This document shows, piece after piece, positions 58,362 to 64,000 of a DNA stretch of 64,000 nt (its first letter is position 1; each line of letters begins with the position of its first letter). The DNA lies in contig JAFTOI010000040.1 of NCBI GenBank assembly GCA_017463865.1, forward strand, positions 1-64,000, in the 5' to 3' direction. The notes beneath the pieces are model-generated. The model was not told where the DNA came from. It did no database searches and worked only from the letters and a program-made list of their open reading frames with translations. This stretch comes from Clostridia bacterium. Lineage in GTDB: Bacteria; Bacillota; Clostridia; Oscillospirales; CAG-272. The position numbers were made by a program, and so were the translations under genes.

Positions 58362-58407
58362 AAAGCATGGGTGATTGAATGATTACAATTCTTTTGCCCA
58401 TGCTTTT
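58362..58407 (+). terminator. Imperfect terminator after the C39-like gene
   Basis: AAAGCATGGG and CCCATGCTTTT about 24 nt apart, with a T tract. It overlaps the leader of the next gene, so the stop is likely partial. Confidence 0.45.
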
Positions 58408-58423
58408 AAATAGAGGGATACAA

Positions 58424-59515
58424 ATGAAGATTAAAGTAATATTGTTATATTTAATTATTATATGTGGCATATTGACTTCATGTTGTGAATATGAGCCAAT
58501 CTTGATGGATATAGATATGGAAACTGTACTATCTTGCACAGCGTTTATTAATGATTGTTTGATATACAAGAAATATGATTATGGAACTGGGATACTGGGC
58601 TTTTATTCAACGAACATGAATGGGAATACTGTTCTTTTGGGGGAAATTCCCCAATATTACATCAGCATGAGACAATCTGTAGTTCTCCAAAATAAACTAT
58701 ATTCGTATGTTGGAGCATATGATAGTGAAAACAATCATCCGGACAATATATTGTTAGAAATAAATTTGGCAGAAAATGATCTGAAAACATATAGGAATTG
58801 CGATAATACATCATTAGGAATACCAACATATTGTTTTCATGATAATATAGCAACTTTGAAAACCACAATAAACAATGAATATACAAATACATTCATTGAG
58901 TTGTTTGATGTTAAAAATAACGAATATAACACGTTGATTTCGTGTAGCTTTAATTCTATATTGCAAAAAGGAAATGCAGTTTTCGGCATGTGTGCTGACG
59001 ATAATCGCATTTACATTCTATATGATGAACGAAAAGATTCGGAAGAACTTGAGACATATTTAAAAGTTTACGATTTGACCCTTAAGGAAATCGACTCAAT
59101 AAAAATTGAACAGAATTTGCATGATTATGTAATGTCTAGCTTTATTTCTGATATGCAAGTTTTTGGTGATTATATTTATATACTCAATGCATCAAATAAC
59201 GGTACATTGTTGAGATTGGAGCAGGGAAATTTAGTGGAAGTGTACAGAGGAAAAAATTTTGAGTGTGCACGTAACCCTCTACTTACAGAACCTGTTTTTT
59301 ATACACGCAGAACAAAAACAATATTTATCCTGAAAGACAATGAATTGCGACAATACGAAATGAATATAGAAAATGATTATGTGATCAAAGCAATGCTGAT
59401 AGATAAAAATTCATGTGCTGTCATATGCTGTTCGGAAAAAGGAGAGGATATCGTATATTGTGTGAATAAAAAAGTTCTCGATAAAGTGACTCTTCAATGC
59501 AAAACTATTGAATAG
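58424..59515 (+). CDS. AT-rich lipoprotein paired with the C39-like peptidase
   Basis: A 363-residue lipoprotein: ILLYLIIICGILTSC with Cys about residue 18, then a mature domain rich in short beta strands with a recurring hydrophobic-Tyr pattern (LYSYVGAYDSENNHPDNI, IYILYDERKD, FGDYIYILNASNNGT, VFYTRRTKTIFIL). This fits a six- or seven-bladed propeller. It has AGAGGG before the ATG. It is on the same strand as the C39-like gene, 69 nt behind it, and shares its base composition. The function is unknown; it may be a partner or immunity factor of the peptidase. Confidence 0.65.
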   Translation: MKIKVILLYLIIICGILTSCCEYEPILMDIDMETVLSCTAFINDCLIYKKYDYGTGILGFYSTNMNGNTVLLGEIPQYYISMRQSVVLQNKLYSYVGAYDSENNHPDNILLEINLAENDLKTYRNCDNTSLGIPTYCFHDNIATLKTTINNEYTNTFIELFDVKNNEYNTLISCSFNSILQKGNAVFGMCADDNRIYILYDERKDSEELETYLKVYDLTLKEIDSIKIEQNLHDYVMSSFISDMQVFGDYIYILNASNNGTLLRLEQGNLVEVYRGKNFECARNPLLTEPVFYTRRTKTIFILKDNELRQYEMNIENDYVIKAMLIDKNSCAVICCSEKGEDIVYCVNKKVLDKVTLQCKTIE

Positions 59516-59574
59516 TTTCAGACAGATTTTATCTTGACAGCAGTATCGAATCGTACTATTTTACATTATGGCTT

Positions 59575-59609
59575 TACATAATAGCATTTTGCTATACGAT
59601 TTGTCAATG
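59575..59609. repeat. 35-bp direct repeat, right copy (island edge)
   Basis: Two mismatches to 57409-57443. On the minus strand it still reads TTGACA, 18 nt, TATTAT. Beyond it the base composition returns to that of the core genome. Confidence 0.85.
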
Positions 59610-59679
59610 GAAAGCCTGCGGACAGCCACAGCGGAAGCATTTACTTTTGTAATTTGGAAATCATAATCAAAAGCAGGGT

Positions 59680-59745
59680 TATACCTCATCCGCCCCCTAC
59701 GGGGCCAGATGAGGTGTCCCGCGCGGATGCGCGGGGACCCTGTCC
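59680..59745. repeat. Hairpin repeat in the gap between the island and the HAD gene
   Basis: CCTCATC/GATGAGG (59684-59690 and 59708-59714) with inner CCCC/GGGG, then GTCCCGCGC/GCGCGGGGAC (59716-59738). The CTCATCCG opening resembles widespread intergenic repeats in gut bacteria. The 360-nt gap 59516-59875 otherwise holds only the right direct repeat and the HAD promoter. Confidence 0.5.
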
Positions 59746-59812
59746 AACTGAAACAATATAGATTTGCGTAAAGAAGCAAATGCTGCTGTCATTTTTTCTT
59801 TCCCGGTGCATA

Positions 59813-59841
59813 TTGACGCCGCCGTCGAATCGTGTTATAAT
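59813..59841 (+). promoter_or_regulatory. Promoter of the HAD phosphatase gene
   Basis: TTGACG (59813-59818), 17 nt, TATAAT (59836-59841), with GGAGG at 59864. Confidence 0.75.
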
Positions 59842-59875
59842 ATCGGTACGAAATCAAATCACCGGAGGATCCCCC

Positions 59876-60604
59876 ATGTCCATCAACCCCGCAACCATCA
59901 AGCTCATCGCCTTCGACCTTGACGGCACGCTGACCCAGCATAAGTCTCCCCTGGGCGACGAGAACCGCGCCGTCCTCGACGCGCTGGCAAAGAAATACAA
60001 GCTCATCATGGCCGGTGCCGGCATGTGCCGCCGCATCTTCAACCAGATGGGGGGCTACCCCATCGACATCATCGGCAACTACGGCCTGCAGTATGCCGAG
60101 TACGACGCAGCCAGCGGCGACATCGTCATCAAGGAGGACAACGTCCTGCCCTGCGACCGCGAATCGCTCGAGAACCGCGTCACCGCCATGCGCGAGAAGT
60201 ACGGCTTCACCCAATTCAAGGGCGACAATGTCGAGTTCCACGCCTCGGGCTGCGTGACCTTCCCCATCCTTGGCACCAAGGCCGACATCGCGGACAAGCT
60301 CGCCTTCGACCCTGACCGCTCGAAGCGCCGCGCCATCTATGACGACATCAAGGCCGTCTTCAATGACTACACCGTCTTCGTCGGCGGCTCATCCTCCTTT
60401 GACATGGCTCCTTTCCCCTACAATAAATACTACGCCCTCGACCGTTACTGCGCGGCCCGCGGCATCGCACATGACGAGGTCGTCTACGTCGGCGACGACT
60501 ACGGCCCCGGCGGCAACGACGAGTCAGTCTACCTCTCCGACTTCAACTTCATCACCATCGACGACTACCGCACCTTCCCGCAGCTGATGAAACAGTTCCT
60601 GTAA
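59876..60604 (+). CDS. HAD-superfamily phosphatase, IIB-like
   Basis: A 242-residue phosphatase of the HAD type. Motif I IAFDLDGTLTQHKS, motif II region LIMAGAGMCRRIFNQ (in place of the usual Ser/Thr in a TGR motif), a cap domain with Cys-containing VEFHASGCVTFPILG, then the motif III Lys region and motif IV VVYVGDDYGPGGNDESVY with the Asp pair. The ending resembles eukaryotic-type phosphomannomutase/HAD-IIB proteins that act on sugar phosphates. GGAGG precedes the ATG at 59876. It is followed by a strong hairpin. The substrate is unknown. Confidence 0.82.
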   Translation: MSINPATIKLIAFDLDGTLTQHKSPLGDENRAVLDALAKKYKLIMAGAGMCRRIFNQMGGYPIDIIGNYGLQYAEYDAASGDIVIKEDNVLPCDRESLENRVTAMREKYGFTQFKGDNVEFHASGCVTFPILGTKADIADKLAFDPDRSKRRAIYDDIKAVFNDYTVFVGGSSSFDMAPFPYNKYYALDRYCAARGIAHDEVVYVGDDYGPGGNDESVYLSDFNFITIDDYRTFPQLMKQFL

Positions 60605-60613
60605 GCAGATCCC

Positions 60614-60642
60614 GCACGAGCCGACGCTATGCGCCGGCTCGT
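60614..60642 (+). terminator. Hairpin after the HAD phosphatase
   Basis: ACGAGCCG(A)CGC and GCG(C)CGGCTCGT with a TAT loop. There is no long T tract, so termination efficiency is uncertain. Confidence 0.6.
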
Positions 60643-60709
60643 CCTGCGTTCGTCCCCCTTTCAACCTGCATTCAATCCGCACTTGCACGCAAAATTAACA
60701 ATCCATTCA

Positions 60710-60738
60710 TTGACTTTTGCGCGGATTTGCGCTACAAT
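60710..60738 (+). promoter_or_regulatory. Promoter of the ABC exporter operon
   Basis: TTGACT (60710-60715), 17 nt, TACAAT (60733-60738). Confidence 0.7.
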
Positions 60739-60746
60739 ATATCTAA

Positions 60747-60791
60747 TTACGAGCGATGCGCCACTCGGGTGGAACAGGGCTCGTTCTTTTC
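60747..60791 (+). promoter_or_regulatory. Possible structured leader of the ABC exporter operon
   Basis: Just after the expected transcription start, ACGAGC and GCTCGT pair around an inner CCAC/GTGG hairpin and the fold ends in TTCTTTTC. The shape is that of a small attenuator or an unassigned regulatory hairpin; it does not match a T-box, although GGGTGGAAC recalls one. It may simply be a 5' stabiliser. Confidence 0.3.
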
Positions 60792-60809
60792 ATGTAAAGG
60801 AGTGTTTAT

Positions 60810-62555
60810 ATGCTGAAACAACTAGCCAAAAGCGTGCGCGAGTTCAAGCGGACTTCGATCGCCACGCCGATCCTGGTTGGCATGGAGGTGGTGATGGAGT
60901 GCATCATCCCCTTCCTCATCGCCGAGCTGGTCAACCAGATCAAGGCAGGGTGTGAGATGAGCACCTTGCTCAAGTACGGCCTCCTGCTGGTGCTGATGGC
61001 GCTGCTGTCGCTGACCTTCGGCGTGGCGGCCGGTGTGACCTGCTCGACCGCCTCCTGCGGCTTCGCCCGCAATCTGCGCCGTGACATGTTCTACGCCGTG
61101 CAGGGCTACTCGTTCGAGAATATCGACCGCTTCTCGACCTCGTCGCTGGTGACCCGTCTGACCACCGACGTCTCCAACGTCCAGAATGCTTACATGATGC
61201 TCATCCGCACCGCCGTGCGCAGCCCGATGATGCTGGTCTTCTCCTTCGTGATGGCCTTCATCATGGGCGGCAAGATGGCGTGGATCTTCGTGGCCCTCAT
61301 CCCGCTGCTGGGGCTCGGCCTGCTCTGCATCGCCCGCTTTGCCATGCCCCTCTTCCGCCGGGTCTTCAAGAAGTATGACAACCTCAACGCCTCGATCCAG
61401 GAGAACGTCAAGGGCATGCGGGTCGTCAAATCCTACGTCCGCGAAGGGTATGAGCAGAAGAAGTTCGGCGACGCAGCCGACGATGTCCGCGCCGACTTCA
61501 CCCGCGCCGAGCGCATCCTGGCCTTCAACGGCCCGATGATGCAGTTCTGCCTCTACGCGGTCATGATCTTCGTCCAGTCCTTCGGCTCCTATCTGGCCAT
61601 CACCACCCGCGGCGTCGAGCTTGACATCGGCCAGATGTCGGCCCTGCTGACCTACGGCATGATGATCCTCAGCAGTCTCATGATGCTGTCGATGATCTTC
61701 GTCATGCTGACCATGTCCTCGGAGTCGGCCAAGCGTATCGTCGAGGTGCTGGAGGAAAAGCCCACCCTCACCGAGAAGGCGAACCCCGTCACCGAGGTGG
61801 CCGACGGCTCGATCGACTTCGACGGCGTCAGCTTCAAGTATTCGGCCAAGGCCGAGCGCAAGGCACTGGCGAACATCGACCTGCACGTTCGCTCGGGCGA
61901 GACGATCGGTATCATCGGCGGCACCGGCTCGTCGAAGTCGTCGCTGATCCAGCTGATCTCCCGCCTTTACGATGCCACCGAGGGCACCGTCCGCGTCGGT
62001 GGCGTCGATGTGCGCGACTATTCACTCGAGGCACTGCGCAATCAGGTCGCCGTTGTGCTGCAGAAGAACATCCTCTTCTCGGGCACGATCAAGGAAAATC
62101 TCCGTTGGGGCAACCCCGACGCCACCGACGAGGAGATGATGGAGGCCTGCCGGCTCGCCTGCGCCGACGAGTTCATCCAGACCTTCCCCGACAAGTACGA
62201 CACCTACATCGAGCAGGGCGGCGCGAACGTCTCGGGCGGCCAGAAGCAGCGTCTCTGCATTGCGCGGGCGCTGCTGAAGAAGCCGAAGATCCTGATCCTC
62301 GACGACTCGACCAGCGCTGTCGACACCCGCACCGACGCCATGATCCGCGCCGCCATGCGGCAGTTCATCCCCGAGACGACCAAGATTATCATCGCACAGC
62401 GCACCGCCTCGGTCGAGGATGCCGACCGCATCCTCGTCATGGAGGGCGGCGAGATCGTCGCCGCCGGCCCGCACGCTGAGCTGATGAAAACGTGCGACAT
62501 TTACCGCGAGATCTATATTTCCCAGAACAAGGCAGGTGACAACGATGCAGAATAA
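60810..62555 (+). CDS. ABC multidrug-type exporter half, with a degenerate ATPase site
   Basis: A 581-residue exporter: a six-span type IV membrane domain (TSIATPILVGMEVVMECIIP, IQENVKGMRVVKSYVREGYE) and a C-terminal ATPase: Walker A GGTGSSKSS (~370), signature NVSGGQKQRLCIARALL, Walker B ILILDDSTSAVD. The catalytic Glu after Walker B is Asp here (LDDST) and the switch His is Gln (AQRTASVEDAD), so this is the non-catalytic partner of a heterodimer such as BmrC/BmrD or LmrCD. It overlaps the next exporter gene by 11 nt. Likely substrates are drugs or peptides. AAAGGAG precedes the ATG. Confidence 0.9.
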   Translation: MLKQLAKSVREFKRTSIATPILVGMEVVMECIIPFLIAELVNQIKAGCEMSTLLKYGLLLVLMALLSLTFGVAAGVTCSTASCGFARNLRRDMFYAVQGYSFENIDRFSTSSLVTRLTTDVSNVQNAYMMLIRTAVRSPMMLVFSFVMAFIMGGKMAWIFVALIPLLGLGLLCIARFAMPLFRRVFKKYDNLNASIQENVKGMRVVKSYVREGYEQKKFGDAADDVRADFTRAERILAFNGPMMQFCLYAVMIFVQSFGSYLAITTRGVELDIGQMSALLTYGMMILSSLMMLSMIFVMLTMSSESAKRIVEVLEEKPTLTEKANPVTEVADGSIDFDGVSFKYSAKAERKALANIDLHVRSGETIGIIGGTGSSKSSLIQLISRLYDATEGTVRVGGVDVRDYSLEALRNQVAVVLQKNILFSGTIKENLRWGNPDATDEEMMEACRLACADEFIQTFPDKYDTYIEQGGANVSGGQKQRLCIARALLKKPKILILDDSTSAVDTRTDAMIRAAMRQFIPETTKIIIAQRTASVEDADRILVMEGGEIVAAGPHAELMKTCDIYREIYISQNKAGDNDAE

Positions 62556-64000
62556 GCCCCAGAAGCCGCAGGGCGGCGGCAAAATGATCCTGCGCCTCCT
62601 CAAAATGCTCTTTTCCTTCTACCCCGTCATGCTTCCCGTCACCGTTGTCTGCATTCTCTTCAACGCTGTCATCAGCTCGATCCCGGCGACCTTCATGCAG
62701 AAGGTCATCGCACTGATCGAGCAGAGCTGGTCGACCGGCGACTGGGCATCGGTCAGCGGCCAGATTTTCATCATCGTGCTGACGCTGGGCATTCTCTACC
62801 TGCTCTCGCTGGCCTCCGGCCTGCTCTACAACCAGCTGATGGCCATCATCACGCAGGGCTCGCTGGCCAAGCTGCGTGAATCCATGTTCAACAAGATGCA
62901 GACCCTGCCCATCAAGTACTTCGACACCCACAACCACGGCGACATCATGTCGCACTACACCAACGACATCGACACCCTGCGCCAGATGATCTCGCAGAGC
63001 TTCCCGCAGCTGCTCAGCGCGTCGGTGGTGGTGCTGACTGTGCTCTTCATCATGCTCCGGTACAGCGTCTGGATGGCACTGGTGGTGTTGACGGGCGTGA
63101 GCGTGATGCTGGTCGTCACCCGCAAGGTGGGCGGCGGCTCGGCGCGGCACTTCGTGCGCCAGCAGAAGGCCATCGGCCGCGAGGAGGGCTTCATCGAGGA
63201 GATGATGAACGGCCAGAAGGTCGTGCAGGTCTTCTGCCACGAGGAGGCGGCCTGCGCCGACTTCGACCGGCTCAACGACGAGCTCTTCCACGAGGCCGAG
63301 CGGGCCAACCGCTACGCCAACATGCTGGGGCCGATCCTGAACAACATCGGCAACATCCTCTACGTCATCGTGGCGCTGGCCGGCGGGCTTCTGCTGCTCT
63401 CGGGTGCGCCCAACCTCAGCCTGGCCGGCATGCCGCTCTCGATCAGCGTGGTGGTGCCCTTCCTGAACATGACCAAGCAGTTCACCGGCAACGTCAGCCA
63501 GGTCTCGAACCAGGCCAACGCCATTGTCATGGGTCTGGCCGGCGCCGCGCGCATTTTTGCGCTGCTCGACGAAGCGCCCGAGGTGGACGACGGCTACGTC
63601 ACCCTCGTTAATGCGCGCGAGGAGAACGGCCAGCTGGTCGAGTGCGCTGAACGCACCGGCATCTGGGCATGGAAACACCCGCACCAGGCCGACGGCAGCG
63701 TCACCTACACGCGCCTGCGCGGCGACGTGCGTCTGACCGAGGTCGACTTCGCCTACGAGGAGGGCAAGACTGTTCTGCACGATGTGACCCTCTACGCCGA
63801 GCCGGGCCAGAAGGTGGCTTTCGTCGGCGCGACCGGCGCGGGCAAGACGACCATCACCAACCTCATCAACCGCTTCTACGACATCGCCGACGGCAAGATC
63901 CGCTACGACGGCATCAACATCAACAAGATCAAGAAGGCCGACCTCCGCCGCTCGCTGGGCATCGTGCTGCAGGACACCAACCTCTTCACCGGCACCGTCA
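62545..64000 (+). CDS. ABC multidrug-type exporter half, catalytic partner (runs off the window)
   Basis: About 485 residues are visible; the gene continues past 64000. It has the same type IV exporter membrane domain as its partner (KLRESMFNKMQTLPIKYFDTHNHGDIMS, EEMMNGQKVVQVFCHEE). A distinctive ~50-residue insertion between membrane domain and ATPase (LLDEAPEVDDGYVTL, then RTGIWAWKHPHQADG) is typical of the YheH/BmrD-like long partner. The ATPase begins VDFAYEEGKTVLHDV and Walker A GATGAGKTTITN is canonical; the Walker B Glu lies beyond the edge. The ATG lies inside the last codons of the upstream gene, so the two are translationally coupled. Confidence 0.88.
   Translation, partial: MQNKPQKPQGGGKMILRLLKMLFSFYPVMLPVTVVCILFNAVISSIPATFMQKVIALIEQSWSTGDWASVSGQIFIIVLTLGILYLLSLASGLLYNQLMAIITQGSLAKLRESMFNKMQTLPIKYFDTHNHGDIMSHYTNDIDTLRQMISQSFPQLLSASVVVLTVLFIMLRYSVWMALVVLTGVSVMLVVTRKVGGGSARHFVRQQKAIGREEGFIEEMMNGQKVVQVFCHEEAACADFDRLNDELFHEAERANRYANMLGPILNNIGNILYVIVALAGGLLLLSGAPNLSLAGMPLSISVVVPFLNMTKQFTGNVSQVSNQANAIVMGLAGAARIFALLDEAPEVDDGYVTLVNAREENGQLVECAERTGIWAWKHPHQADGSVTYTRLRGDVRLTEVDFAYEEGKTVLHDVTLYAEPGQKVAFVGATGAGKTTITNLINRFYDIADGKIRYDGININKIKKADLRRSLGIVLQDTNLFTGTV

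Noticed and set aside
60747..60791. T-box riboswitch ahead of the ABC exporter
   Set aside because: GGGTGGAAC recalls the T-box antiterminator but the specifier stem, the long leader and the full AGGGTGGNACCGCG motif are missing.

Overview
The window is one contiguous piece of a Gram-positive, Clostridia-type (Bacillota) chromosome. The evidence is the near-consensus promoters with 17-nt spacing (TTGACA/TATAAT type), strong AGGAGG ribosome binding sites, many lipoproteins with Thr/Ala/Pro linkers after the lipid-modified Cys, a heterodimer-type ABC exporter, a CsaB-type pyruvyl transferase and a short MetH. Most genes are GC-rich. Several blocks are visibly AT-richer and look acquired: the left edge (1-3.7 kb), the mobile block (16.1-21.5 kb) and a protease island (57.4-59.6 kb). 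I could not run searches, so the exact lineage is open; an uncultured gut Clostridia/Oscillospirales-type genome is my guess.

Layout. 0-3.7 kb: a gene tail, two terminators and gene relics, then a divergent AraC regulator and a HAD-phosphatase/FAD-oxidoreductase pair. 3.7-10.9 kb: a glycosyltransferase-CsaB fusion, tRNA-Gly(CCC), an operon of three paralogous membrane proteins plus a methyltransferase, an orphan solute-binding lipoprotein and Ogt. 10.9-16.1 kb: a ribbon-helix-helix regulator/ClpB operon, a dispersed palindromic repeat and an NCS2 permease. 16.1-21.5 kb: an IS3-family element abutting a decaying mobilizable element (mobC, relaxase with two frameshifts, TnpW-like protein, large serine recombinase with one amber codon). 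21.5-28.6 kb: amidase, orphan MazF-type toxin, MacB-like ABC protein, a degenerate response regulator co-translated with an acyl-ACP thioesterase, and class II aldolase. 28.7-38.7 kb: a very large repeat-built lipoprotein, mntP under a manganese riboswitch, a small XRE regulator and a GHL10-amidase fusion. 38.7-44.1 kb: a permuted NlpC/P60-like protein, two unusual glycerophosphodiesterase-like proteins, and an Lsa-type ABC-F protein behind a leader-peptide attenuator. 44.1-49.9 kb: sugar-acid/polyol genes (GldA-like, Eda, GatD-like, GatY-like), PurN, and a cobalamin-riboswitch operon (DUF4430 lipoprotein plus ECF S component). 49.9-57.4 kb: MetH, small proteins, a sugar isomerase-like protein and a lipoprotein paralog pair, one frameshifted. 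57.4-64 kb: an AT-rich island with a C39-type cysteine protease and a lipoprotein, a HAD phosphatase, and a heterodimeric ABC exporter whose second gene runs off the end.

The points I find most worth following are: (1) a recurrent arrangement at 46.6, 48.7 and 54.0 kb in which the -35 hexamer of one operon forms the loop of the previous operon's terminator, with a related variant at 49.9 kb; (2) a full leader-peptide attenuator ahead of the ABC-F gene; (3) the B12 cluster linking DUF4430, an ECF S component and MetH; (4) the 1807-residue lipoprotein with four repeat units; (5) two lipoprotein-bearing insertions each flanked by 35-bp near-identical direct repeats; and (6) the membrane-protein triplet with a methyltransferase.
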